This document shows positions 34,042 to 42,397 of a stretch of DNA of 64,000 nt, in pieces (position 1 is the stretch's first letter; each line of letters begins with the position of its first letter). Made by a program: the position numbers and the translations under genes. This DNA is from an uncultured Synechococcus sp. Its GTDB lineage: Bacteria > Cyanobacteriota > Cyanobacteriia > PCC-6307 > Cyanobiaceae. The stretch lies in assembly GCA_949373155.1 (NCBI GenBank), contig CASICK010000003.1, positions 20,969 through 84,968 of the forward strand, in the 5' to 3' direction. The notes beneath the pieces are model-generated. The model was not told the origin of the DNA. It saw only the letters and a list, made by a program, of their open reading frames with translations, and did not search any database.

Positions 34042-34346
34042 TGGATGCGAATTTCGTTGAATTTCTCTGGGTGCTGCTGTTAGGCAGCCTCTTAGGCCTT
34101 GAACTGATCGGCAAAGTGCCCCCAACGCTGCACACGCCGCTGATGAGCGGTGCGAATGCGATTTCGGGCATCACAGTGCTGGCCGCACTCACAGCAATTA
34201 TCAAGGCAGATGGCAATCAGGCACTGCTGGTGCTCGGTTCAATCTCCCTTGGATTTGCTCTGTTCAATGTGATTGGCGGATTCCTCGTCACCGATCGAAT
34301 GCTGGCCATGTTCAGCCGTAAGCCCGCCCGTAAGGAGAACCGCTGA
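34041..34346 (+). CDS. pntAB: NAD(P) transhydrogenase subunit alpha part 2 (PntAB)
   Basis: A 101-residue membrane protein with three helices: FVEFLWVLLLGSLLGLELIG (about 5-24), SGANAISGITVLAALTAIIK (about 36-55) and ALLVLGSISLGFALFNVIGG (about 61-80). It carries the family's VPPTLHTPLMSGANAISGI block. It supplies part of the proton-conducting domain II. Overlaps by one base on each side show tight translational coupling. Confidence 0.94.
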   Translation: MDANFVEFLWVLLLGSLLGLELIGKVPPTLHTPLMSGANAISGITVLAALTAIIKADGNQALLVLGSISLGFALFNVIGGFLVTDRMLAMFSRKPARKENR

Positions 34347-35761
34347 TGTCTGATTTCTTTAAGTACGCGATCGATCTGGTTGCGGTTCTGCTGTTGGCCT
34401 TCGGCATCAAGGGGCTATCCAAGGTGCGTTCTGCGCGTGGAGCCAATCAATTGGCTGCCGTGGCGATGGGTTTGGCGGTGATCGGACTGCTCGGAAGCTA
34501 TCTCGGACAGCCCAGCCTTAATGCCCAGGCTTGGGCATGGATCCTTGCCGGTACGGCCGTTGGTGGTGTGCTCGGTGCGATCACTGCGCAGCGCGTGCCG
34601 ATGACCTCCATGCCGGAGGTCGTGGCCTTGTTCAACGGTTGTGGCGGCATGTCGTCGTTGCTTGTTGCCCTGGCAGCGGCTCTTTATCCAGCGGCGCTGG
34701 ATGCCACCGGGATCGTGGCCTTGGTCTCGATTGTGATCTCCGTGTTTGTGGGTTCGATCACCTTTACCGGTTCGATCGTGGCGATGGCCAAGCTCCAGGG
34801 CTGGCTGTCTACTCCGCCATGGATGCAGAGCAAGGCGCGCCATGTGGTGAACATTGCTTTGGCGGTGGTGGCGTTGATCGCTGCGGTCGAGATGATTCGC
34901 AACGGTGGAAGCGGCCTGTGGCTGCTGGTTGTGGCCTCCGCGTTACTTGGAGTGGGCGTCACCCTGCCGATCGGCGGAGCCGACATGCCTGTGGTGATCT
35001 CGCTGCTAAATAGCTATTCCGGCGTGGCTGCTGCTGCTGCTGGTTTCGTTGTGGGCAGTCAGCTGCTGATCGTGGCTGGCGCCATGGTGGGCGCTGCCGG
35101 TTTGATCCTCACCCAGGTGATGTGCAAAGGCATGAATCGCTCGTTGGTGTCGGTGCTGTTTGGAGGAGCGCTTGGCGCTTCATCCACCGCCTCTAGTGGT
35201 GGTGGCGAATACACCAACATCACCAGTTGCAGTGTTGAGGAGTGCGCCCTCACCCTTGAAGCGGCAGAACGGGTGATCATCGTTCCCGGCTATGGCCTCG
35301 CTGTGGCCCAAGCCCAGCACACGCTGCGGGAAGTGACCCGCTCCCTTGAAGCCGCTGGAATTGAAGTGGCCTACGCCATTCACCCTGTGGCGGGCCGGAT
35401 GCCCGGCCACATGAATGTGCTTCTTGCTGAGGCCGATGTGCCCTACGAGCAGCTCAAGGAAATGGATGTGATCAACCCTGACTTCCCTGCCACTGATGTG
35501 GTGCTCGTTTTGGGTGCCAACGATGTGGTGAATCCCCAGGCCAAGACCGATCCCAATTCACCGCTCTATGGCATGCCTGTGCTGGATGTTCAGCAGGCTC
35601 GCACCGTGTTTGTGGTGAAGCGCGGCATGAGTGCCGGTTATTCGGGCATCAAAAATGACCTGTTTGAACTCGCCAACACCTCCATGGTGTTTGGCGATGC
35701 CAAAAAGGTGCTTGGCGATCTGCTGGGAGAGCTCAAGGAGTTAGGTGTCGGTAAGAAATAG
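34346..35761 (+). CDS. pntB: NAD(P) transhydrogenase subunit beta (PntB)
   Basis: Domain II helices occupy about 1-265, with APGVLGAITAQRVPMTSMPE-like conserved segments (GGVLGAITAQRVPMTSMPEV), FNGCGGMSSLLVALAAALYP and VVISLLNSYSGVAAAAAGFV. Domain III binds NADP(H): VIIVPGYGLAVAQAQHTLRE, HPVAGRMPGHMNVLLAEADV, VLVLGANDVVNPQAKTDPNS and VVKRGMSAGYSGIKNDLF. 471 residues is normal. Terminal gene of the pnt operon; the YheT-like hydrolase follows after 8 bases. Confidence 0.95.
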   Translation: MSDFFKYAIDLVAVLLLAFGIKGLSKVRSARGANQLAAVAMGLAVIGLLGSYLGQPSLNAQAWAWILAGTAVGGVLGAITAQRVPMTSMPEVVALFNGCGGMSSLLVALAAALYPAALDATGIVALVSIVISVFVGSITFTGSIVAMAKLQGWLSTPPWMQSKARHVVNIALAVVALIAAVEMIRNGGSGLWLLVVASALLGVGVTLPIGGADMPVVISLLNSYSGVAAAAAGFVVGSQLLIVAGAMVGAAGLILTQVMCKGMNRSLVSVLFGGALGASSTASSGGGEYTNITSCSVEECALTLEAAERVIIVPGYGLAVAQAQHTLREVTRSLEAAGIEVAYAIHPVAGRMPGHMNVLLAEADVPYEQLKEMDVINPDFPATDVVLVLGANDVVNPQAKTDPNSPLYGMPVLDVQQARTVFVVKRGMSAGYSGIKNDLFELANTSMVFGDAKKVLGDLLGELKELGVGKK

Positions 35762-35769
35762 ATTCGCCT

Positions 35770-36882
35770 GTGAGCTGGCCTGATCCACACCCAGACCCCC
35801 AGCTGCTAAGGCGACTGGGGGTTGCTCCATTTCAGCAGCGTCTTCCCTGGTGGGGAGGCGACCTTCAAACCTTGAGGGACACGCTCCGTCCCGTGGATTT
35901 GCCGATCGATCAGGGTGAACCCATAGAGATTCAAGTGCCTGCCCTGAGCAGCGGTGCGGCGGGTTCTGGAGCCTTGCTCTCCTTCCTGGATTGTCCACCA
36001 GCTCCGAAGGCGTTGGTGGTTGTGTTGCATGGACTTGGGGGGTCGAGTCGTCGCGAAGGCGTGCGCAGGCTTGGTGTAGCTCTTGGACAAGAGGGTTATG
36101 CGGTGCTGCGCCTCAACATGCGCGGAGCTGATCCAGGCCGGCATCTGGCGGGTGGCACCTATGCAGCCCAGTGCAACAGCGATCTTCTTCCTGTGTTGCA
36201 TCGGGCTCGACAGCTCTGCAGCACCCTGACTCCAGATGGGACATCACTTCCCTTGTTTGGAGCTGGGCTTTCTCTGGGGGGAACCATGCTTCTCAATGCT
36301 TGCCTCTCAACGCCAGCTGAACGTGTTGCCGCCGGACTCGACCCAGCGCGCCAGCCCCTGGATGGATTGTTCTGTGCCAGCAGTCCCTTGGATCTTGCGG
36401 CCTGCAGTGCCTCGATTGAACGTCCCCGCAATCGGGTGTACCAACGCTGGTTGCTGCAGCGCTTGGTGCGTCAGACGCTGGCCGATCCCTTTGGCGTCAG
36501 CGATCTGGATTTTGGACGATTGAGTGGTGCTGAGCAACCACGCACGATTCGTGCCTTCGATAGCAGCGTGACCGCTCCGCGTTGGGGGTTTCCAGACGTG
36601 GATGCTTACTACCGGGAGGCTTCACCGCTCCAGCATTTGATCCAATCACCCCAGCGTTTGCCTCCCACCCTGATCCTTCAGGCTCTCGATGATCCATGGG
36701 TGCCCGCTCACTCGGCCCTTGAGCTAAGAAAGGCTGTCGCTACTGATGAGTCCACTAATCCGTCCACTGGTCAGCCCATTCAATTGATCTTCACCCGCAA
36801 GGGTGGTCACAATGGTTTTCATGGAGGGGCTGGCTGTTGGGCCGATGCGCTTGCTGCCTCTTGGTTGCAAACCCTCATGTGA
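35770..36882 (+). CDS. YheT-like alpha/beta hydrolase
   Basis: A 370-residue member of the YheT/ABHD1-3 type: PWWGGDLQTLRDTLRP near 26-41, the oxyanion block ALVVVLHGLGGSSRREGVRR (about 80-99), the extended LNMRGADPGRHLAGGTYAAQ, the nucleophile elbow GAGLSLGGTMLLNACLS (about 163-179, Ser-168), acid-loop LILQALDDPWVPAHS and the His segment TRKGGHNGFHGG. Start GTG. It is probably transcribed with the pnt genes; the substrate is unknown, likely a lipid or ester. Confidence 0.85.
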   Translation: MSWPDPHPDPQLLRRLGVAPFQQRLPWWGGDLQTLRDTLRPVDLPIDQGEPIEIQVPALSSGAAGSGALLSFLDCPPAPKALVVVLHGLGGSSRREGVRRLGVALGQEGYAVLRLNMRGADPGRHLAGGTYAAQCNSDLLPVLHRARQLCSTLTPDGTSLPLFGAGLSLGGTMLLNACLSTPAERVAAGLDPARQPLDGLFCASSPLDLAACSASIERPRNRVYQRWLLQRLVRQTLADPFGVSDLDFGRLSGAEQPRTIRAFDSSVTAPRWGFPDVDAYYREASPLQHLIQSPQRLPPTLILQALDDPWVPAHSALELRKAVATDESTNPSTGQPIQLIFTRKGGHNGFHGGAGCWADALAASWLQTLM

Positions 36883-37222
36883 ACGTGCTGGTTTTCAGGA
36901 CCCACTCTTCGATTGGTTGTCCTTGGATGATGTGTTGCTGAAGAATGCTGCTGATGCGCTCTGGCGTAACACCTCCGTACCAGGTGCCATCGGGCCAGAC
37001 CAACAAGATTGGGCCTTTTTCGCAGATTCGTAAGCAATCTGCTTTGCTGCGCAACACGATTCCTTTGGCCCTGCTTGGATTCTCAAGGTCCAATTCACGC
37101 ACCTGCCGCTTGAGAGCATCCCAGCTTGCGGCACCGATCTCTGGATCACAGCACTTGGCTTTTGTTGGTGTGGCGCAGAGCAACAAGTGATGGCTAATCC
37201 GCTGGCTCATCCCCTGGCTCAT
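36875..37222 (-). CDS. (2Fe-2S) thioredoxin-like ferredoxin
   Basis: The 115-residue product starts with [20 protein letters not shown] and later [20 protein letters not shown], giving the Cys pairs of the thioredoxin-like 2Fe-2S ferredoxin family, followed by [20 protein letters not shown], a conserved closing segment. It is a soluble electron carrier. Its ATG overlaps the dxr stop codon (ATGA), so it is translated with dxr; a role in supplying electrons to iron-sulfur enzymes of the isoprenoid pathway is possible but inferred. Confidence 0.85.
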   Translation of the reverse strand: MSQGMSQRISHHLLLCATPTKAKCCDPEIGAASWDALKRQVRELDLENPSRAKGIVLRSKADCLRICEKGPILLVWPDGTWYGGVTPERISSILQQHIIQGQPIEEWVLKTSTFT

Positions 37223-38472
37223 GCGGCCATCGATGCGCTGCTGATGCGCGTCGTGCCTCGGTTCACTTGCTCACGCACGGCCTGGCGTGCCCATTGATCC
37301 ACCGCCAACACATCATCAAGACAAGGGTTGGCAGCGAGATCGGGTTTGTGTTGCTCACAGGCTCCCTCGATCATTTTGGGGATGTCGAGAAAGTGAATCT
37401 TCTCCTCGAGGAATTGGGCAACGGCCTCTTCATTGGCTGCGTTGAGTACAGCAGGCATGGTGCCGCCGGCCCGGCCGGCGGCGTAGGCCAGGTCCATGCA
37501 GGGATATTTGGCTGGATCCGGTGCGCGGAAACTCAATTGCCCCACTTCGGTGAGATCAAGCCGTCGCCAAGGGGTTTCCAGTCTTGAAGGCCAACTCATG
37601 CAGTAGAGGATCGGCAGCTTCATATCGGGCCAGCCGAGCTGGGCTAATACCGACGAATCGGCAAGCTCCACCATCGAATGGATGATGCTTTGAGGATGAA
37701 TCACGATCTCGATGTGGTCGTAATCCAGTCCAAAGAGATAGTGAGCTTCAATCACCTCAAGCCCCTTATTCATCAATGAGGCTGAATCCACGGTGATTTT
37801 TTTGCCCATGCTCCAGTTGGGATGGGAGGTGGCATCGGCCACCGTTGCCTTTTCAAGCTCCGCGGCTGACCAATCGCGAAAGGCACCACCCGAGGCGGTG
37901 AGTTGAATTCGGCGTAGGCCAGGCGTTGGTACCCCAGTGGAGAGACGGGCGGTGTCTCTCCAAGGTGTTCCTTGCAGGCACTGGAAGATGGCGGAGTGCT
38001 CCGAGTCGGCAGGAAGCAGCCGGCTGCCGCTTTTCTTCAGCTCAGGCAGGACCACTGGACCTGCGGCAATCAGCGTTTCCTTGTTGGCAACGGCCAGGTC
38101 TTTTCCCGCTCGAATCGCCGCCAGGGTGGGCAACAATCCAGCGCAGCCAACGATTCCGGTCACAACGAGATCAGCCGAATCCCAGGACGCCACCACGTCG
38201 AGGCCTTCAGGTCCACCCACCAATTGCGGCAAGGGTTCCGGGCGTGTGTCTGCAGGCAGGGCCATCAGCCTGTCTTTGAGCTCAGCAAGCAGCGCTGGAT
38301 CCGCTAGGGCAACAACATCAGGGCGATGCCTCTGGATTTGAGACACCAGCAGGCTGAGATTGCGCCCAGCGCTGAGCGCCACCACCCGAAATTGATCGGG
38401 AAAATCCTCAACGATCTCCAGCGTCTGCGTGCCAATGGAGCCAGTGGAGCCCAGAACGCTGATGGCTTTCAC
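37219..38472 (-). CDS. dxr: 1-deoxy-D-xylulose-5-phosphate reductoisomerase
   Basis: Second step of the MEP isoprenoid pathway: NADPH-dependent conversion of DXP to MEP. NADPH site: [20 protein letters not shown] (about 4-23). Central catalytic region: [16 protein letters not shown] (about 156-171), [34 protein letters not shown] and [14 protein letters not shown]. The C-terminal domain includes [20 protein letters not shown]. 417 residues is slightly longer than usual. Pathway products feed chlorophyll, carotenoid and quinone synthesis. Confidence 0.95.
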   Translation of the reverse strand: MKAISVLGSTGSIGTQTLEIVEDFPDQFRVVALSAGRNLSLLVSQIQRHRPDVVALADPALLAELKDRLMALPADTRPEPLPQLVGGPEGLDVVASWDSADLVVTGIVGCAGLLPTLAAIRAGKDLAVANKETLIAAGPVVLPELKKSGSRLLPADSEHSAIFQCLQGTPWRDTARLSTGVPTPGLRRIQLTASGGAFRDWSAAELEKATVADATSHPNWSMGKKITVDSASLMNKGLEVIEAHYLFGLDYDHIEIVIHPQSIIHSMVELADSSVLAQLGWPDMKLPILYCMSWPSRLETPWRRLDLTEVGQLSFRAPDPAKYPCMDLAYAAGRAGGTMPAVLNAANEEAVAQFLEEKIHFLDIPKMIEGACEQHKPDLAANPCLDDVLAVDQWARQAVREQVNRGTTRISSASMAA

Positions 38473-38556
38473 AGGGATCCAGGCAATTGATCACAGTTTC
38501 CCACCTCAATGCCTGCGCCTGGCAAACTTCGCAGCATTACGGATGAACTCAGGCTG

Positions 38557-39894
38557 ATGGCGCTGAAGGAGCACTGGCGGTCCGGATTTGGATTTGTGTT
38601 GGCCGCGGCTGGGAGCGCCGTGGGTTTAGGCAACCTCTGGGGCTTTGCCTATCGCGCCTCCCAGGGAGGTGGAGGTGCCTTCCTGCTGCTCTACGTGCTG
38701 ATCGTGTTGTTGGTCTGCTTGCCCGTGTTGGTGGCGGAGATGGTGCTGGGTCGGAGTACGGCCCAAAGCCCATTGCTGGCTCCCATCGCTGCCGCTGGAG
38801 AGGCTTGGCGGCCGATGGGGTGGCTGTTTTTGATCGCCTCCTGCGGGATTTTGGCGTTCTATGCGGTGCTGATGGGGTGGACGGGTCACACCCTCGTTCA
38901 TGCCCTCTGGGTGGGGTTGCCAGAAGATATGGATACCGCTAAATCGCTGTTTGCATCAGTGAGTACGGGCAATAGCGCCCTGCTTGGTCAAGGGGGAAGT
39001 CTTGCCTTAACCGCTGCGGTGGTGGCTGCTGGCGTGCAGGGAGGAATCGAGCGTCTATCGCGTTGGGCCTTGCCTCTGCTGTTTGTGTTGTTGGTTGGCT
39101 TGGCCCTTTGGGCCGCCACGTTGTCTGGAGCTGTGGGCGGATACCAAACCTTTTTGTTGCGTTGGGATTCAGCTCAGCTGCTCAACCCCACCACCATTCG
39201 CAATGCCTTTACCCAGGCCTTTTTCTCGATCGGCACTGGAATCGGTTGCATCCTTGCCTATTCGGCCTATTTGAAAAGCAGTGCGCGTTTGCCGAGAGAA
39301 GCGATCGCGGTGGTCGGTTTGGATACGGCCGTGGGGCTGTTGGCTGGACTGATCACATTTCCAGTGGTGATCAGCTTTGGTCTGCAGGAAACGGTGAGTG
39401 AGTCCACTGTTGGGGCCTTGTTTTTAGCGATACCCACCGGACTTGCTTCTCTTGGTCCTACGGGGCGCTTGGTGGCCGTGCTCTTTTTCTCACTGGCCTA
39501 TCTCGCGGCGATTACCTCATCGGTGTCGCTGCTAGAAGTCCCCGTGGCTTCCTTGATGGATCGCTTGGGCTGGTCCCGCAGGCGATCGGCATGGCTGATG
39601 GCGTTGCTGATTTTTATTGCAGGCCTTCCAGCTGCGATGTCGATTCCGGTGTTGGAGGTGATGGATTCGATCTTTGGCGGTGTGCTGTTGATTTTGGGAG
39701 GACTGTTAATCGCCCTGCTTGTGGGCTGGGTGGTTCCGAAACGGTTCCAGAGTGATCTTCAGGGCTCCCAGACGTCTGCGGGTTTAATCCGCTTGATGCT
39801 GTTTTTCCTGCGCTGGGTGTCTCCTGCGGTGATCACTGCTGGGTTATTAATCAGTGTTGTTGATTTATGGCGTCAATGGTTCCCGTCGGCTTGA
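38557..39894 (+). CDS. Sodium-dependent NSS/SNF-family transporter
   Basis: A polytopic membrane protein with twelve predicted helices over about 445 residues. The family signature opens the sequence: WRSGFGFVLAAAGSAVGLGN followed by LWGFAYRASQGGGGAFLLLY. Typical Gly-rich unwound helix 6 region: QAFFSIGTGIGCILAYSAYL. Such transporters use sodium to take up amino acids or related solutes; the substrate is unknown. ATG 38557 is preferred to the frame start 38509 because it gives the family-typical short N-terminus. Divergent from dxr. Confidence 0.9.
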   Translation: MALKEHWRSGFGFVLAAAGSAVGLGNLWGFAYRASQGGGGAFLLLYVLIVLLVCLPVLVAEMVLGRSTAQSPLLAPIAAAGEAWRPMGWLFLIASCGILAFYAVLMGWTGHTLVHALWVGLPEDMDTAKSLFASVSTGNSALLGQGGSLALTAAVVAAGVQGGIERLSRWALPLLFVLLVGLALWAATLSGAVGGYQTFLLRWDSAQLLNPTTIRNAFTQAFFSIGTGIGCILAYSAYLKSSARLPREAIAVVGLDTAVGLLAGLITFPVVISFGLQETVSESTVGALFLAIPTGLASLGPTGRLVAVLFFSLAYLAAITSSVSLLEVPVASLMDRLGWSRRRSAWLMALLIFIAGLPAAMSIPVLEVMDSIFGGVLLILGGLLIALLVGWVVPKRFQSDLQGSQTSAGLIRLMLFFLRWVSPAVITAGLLISVVDLWRQWFPSA

Positions 39895-39919
39895 TTGCTC
39901 AAAGCATGCGGCGGAGTTT

Positions 39920-40339
39920 TTAAAACTTTCTCTGTACAAATTCAGTAGCAAGGCGAACCTCTAGGAGGAACGAGATCGAGGCCAGCGTTAACATTCCCAT
40001 GGTGGTGATGAAAAGAGGCGCAACAATTGGGGTTAAGTCAACTTGAGCGATAACGCCCATAAATATTGCTGAAACAACAATCGAAAGTAAAAGAGTTGCG
40101 CAGGTGAGGAGCGAGATCGCCCGAAGAATGTGTTGCATGCGCCGCTTGCAATACCTGCGGTCAAAGTCGTCTCCGCTGGCATCCGATTCGCTGAGTCGGC
40201 GAGCTTGATCAGCAACGCGGGCGAGCCTGGCGGAAAGAACGTTGAGTAGGGCCCCGATCCCGGCGAGCAAAAACACCGGTGAAACCGAAAGCTGAATCGC
40301 CTTGGACAGGCTTTCAGGTTGCAAGGTTGTGAATTCCAA
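39920..40339 (-). CDS. DUF2721-type membrane protein, 139 aa
   Basis: A helix-rich protein: the first membrane segment (LSVSPVFLLAGIGALLNVLS, about 17-36), a charged region with LARVADQARRLSESD (about 39-53), and two more hydrophobic segments (LLTCATLLLSIVVSAIFMGV and LFITTMGMLTLASISFLLEV). This layout fits the DUF2721 family. The function is unknown. It converges with the NSS transporter gene. Confidence 0.78.
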   Translation of the reverse strand: MEFTTLQPESLSKAIQLSVSPVFLLAGIGALLNVLSARLARVADQARRLSESDASGDDFDRRYCKRRMQHILRAISLLTCATLLLSIVVSAIFMGVIAQVDLTPIVAPLFITTMGMLTLASISFLLEVRLATEFVQRKF

Positions 40340-40404
40340 GAAATGGAGCGTAAGTCAAATGGTGCCAGTAATCCGGTAGACAGGAGCCTCTGTGGACGCG
40401 TTCA

Positions 40405-40644
40405 ATGTTGTGGCTCAAGCGTTGGAACTTTATTGAGCGGGCCCGATTGGAACGGGAACTTTGGGATGCATTCGAGGCCAAGGATGATATAGAAGCCATG
40501 GTGAATGGGCTCAAGGCTCGTATCGAAGCGATGGATCCGTCTGACCCTGAGCTAGGCGATCAAAACTTCCGTCTGGAGGTCTGGATTACCACCATGGAAC
40601 GCATTCGCAAGATTGAAGCGATGATGGCTGGAAAGCAGCGTTAG
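40405..40644 (+). CDS. Conserved hypothetical protein, 79 aa
   Basis: A highly charged helical protein: [20 protein letters not shown], then [20 protein letters not shown] and a final helix ending [11 protein letters not shown]. It is probably a helical hairpin or coiled coil. It converges with cysS, the stop codons overlapping by four bases. No family is recognised. Confidence 0.65.
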   Translation: MLWLKRWNFIERARLERELWDAFEAKDDIEAMVNGLKARIEAMDPSDPELGDQNFRLEVWITTMERIRKIEAMMAGKQR

Positions 40645-42137
40645 AGCATTCTCCAATCGGTGAGTCCACCTGGCTTATCGATGAGCTCAATGCCTTGGTC
40701 ACTGAGGGTCTTGCGGATGCGATCCGCTTCTAGATAGTTCTTCGCTTGTTTTGCTGCTTTGCGATCGGCAATCGCCAGCTCAATCGCTTGCACATCGACG
40801 GAACCATTGTCTGATGGTTTGGAGTCGTCGCTTTCGCTGCGCAAACCAAGAACGGCAGCCAGTTCGCGCAACACCATCCAGCGTGTGTGTTGTTCGCTCA
40901 GTTCGTTGGCTGGCTGGTCAGGCTGGTCGCCTCGATCCAGGCGATTGGCTAATCCGCGGAGTGGACGGGCGAGATCAAACAGCACGGCTAGGGCGCCAGA
41001 GCTGTTGAGGTCATCATCCATGGCGGCGATGAACCGTTGTTCAAGCTCTTCGAAGGGGCCATTGGCGCTCAGTCCAGCGCTGACTGCTTTCACGCTGAGG
41101 GTCGTCTGATCGCCCCATCCCAAAGCGGCGGCGTGGTTTTCCCCCAATTTGAGCGCTGCGTTCAATCCTTTCCACCCTGTGGTGGCTGCTTCCAGTGCTT
41201 CGGGAGTGAAGTCCAGGGGCTTGCGGTAGTGGGCCTGCAGCACAAACAGGCGCAGGGCCATCGCTGAGAGTCCGCTTTCTAGAAGGGCGCGAATGGTGGT
41301 GAAATTGCCGAGTGATTTGCTCATCTTTTCTCCACCCACATTCACCATGCCGTTGTGCAGCCAAACCCGCGCTAACTCGGATCCTGTGGCTGCTTCCGAC
41401 TGGGCGATTTCATTTTCATGATGGGGAAATACCAAATCAGCTCCGCCGAGGTGGATGTCGATGGTGTCGCCGAGTTCTTCGCGCACCATCGCCGAACATT
41501 CGATGTGCCATCCGGGGCGTCCGTCTCCCCAGGGGGATGGAAAGCTTGGCTCATCGCCTTTTGCGCGTTTCCAAAGGGCGAAATCAAAGGGGTGCCGCTT
41601 GCGTGCTTCTTCCGCATCGGCGACGCGACCCGCAGCATTCTCCTGTTGCTCATTGAGGTCTCGTCCGCTGAGTTTCCCGTAGCCCGCGTGCTTCATCACG
41701 GCAAAATAGACATCGCCATCTGCGGAGTAGGCCGCACCTTTGGCTTCGAGCTCTGCGATTAAGCCACGGATGCTGTCGAGACAACGGGTGGCGCGGGGCA
41801 TGCGATCAGGGCGCAAGATCCCAAGAGCATCCATATCCTTATGAAAGGCATCGATGTTTCGCTCGCTCACCTCATCCATCGATGAGGATTCTTCAGCAGC
41901 ACGCTTGAGGATCTTGTCGTCGATGTCGGTGAAATTTTGAACGAACGTCACCGCGTAGCCGCGCCAAATCAAGTAGCGACGTAAAACATCCCAGTTGATG
42001 TAGCTGCGGGCATGACCGAGATGGCAGAGGTCATAGACCGTGACCCCACAGCAGTAAATACTGACTTCTCCTGGTTGAAGTGGGAGAAAGGGTTCCGTGC
42101 GGCGGGTGATGGTGTTGGTAAACCGCAGGGAAGACAT
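40641..42137 (-). CDS. cysS: Cysteinyl-tRNA synthetase
   Basis: Class I synthetase of 498 residues. Zn and ATP site region: [20 protein letters not shown] (about 25-44) with the HIGH-type [17 protein letters not shown]; the Zn-binding [20 protein letters not shown] (about 207-226); [17 protein letters not shown]; and the KMSKS loop [14 protein letters not shown] (about 268-281). The C-terminal part is the anticodon-binding helical bundle and ends [14 protein letters not shown]. Complete, with no internal anomaly. Confidence 0.96.
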   Translation of the reverse strand: MSSLRFTNTITRRTEPFLPLQPGEVSIYCCGVTVYDLCHLGHARSYINWDVLRRYLIWRGYAVTFVQNFTDIDDKILKRAAEESSSMDEVSERNIDAFHKDMDALGILRPDRMPRATRCLDSIRGLIAELEAKGAAYSADGDVYFAVMKHAGYGKLSGRDLNEQQENAAGRVADAEEARKRHPFDFALWKRAKGDEPSFPSPWGDGRPGWHIECSAMVREELGDTIDIHLGGADLVFPHHENEIAQSEAATGSELARVWLHNGMVNVGGEKMSKSLGNFTTIRALLESGLSAMALRLFVLQAHYRKPLDFTPEALEAATTGWKGLNAALKLGENHAAALGWGDQTTLSVKAVSAGLSANGPFEELEQRFIAAMDDDLNSSGALAVLFDLARPLRGLANRLDRGDQPDQPANELSEQHTRWMVLRELAAVLGLRSESDDSKPSDNGSVDVQAIELAIADRKAAKQAKNYLEADRIRKTLSDQGIELIDKPGGLTDWRML

Positions 42138-42397
42138 CAGGCTTAAGAATGGAAGTCAAATCACGGCTGATGCCTGCCTACGCAGATCAAAAGCCATTTT
42201 TCGATGTTAGATCCGTGCTGGCGATGCCTCTTAGTTCCTCCGGTGGCTTGGATCGTCGCCCACCGCTAGCTGAACTCAGATCACTGAAGCTCAAGAGAAG
42301 TGGATTGAAGTGGATTCGTCACTGAAGTGAGGCTTATTCGCTGCTTTCTATGTCGCTAAATCTCAATTTCCGCTCTTTTGTTTTGTTTTTGAGGTAT
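42138..42397. other. cysS-polA intergenic region
   Basis: 260 bases between two minus-strand genes. A plus-strand ATG frame at 42224-42325 would encode 33 basic residues (MPLSSSGGLDRRPPLAELRS...) but has no other support. The cysS promoter should be here. I see no terminator hairpin. Confidence 0.35.

Noticed and set aside
33358..34125. 255-codon minus-strand frame
   Set aside because: Antisense to pntAA, which is confidently identified.
34415..34843. 142-codon minus-strand frame
   Set aside because: Antisense to pntB, with His/Arg/Asp-rich random-like composition.
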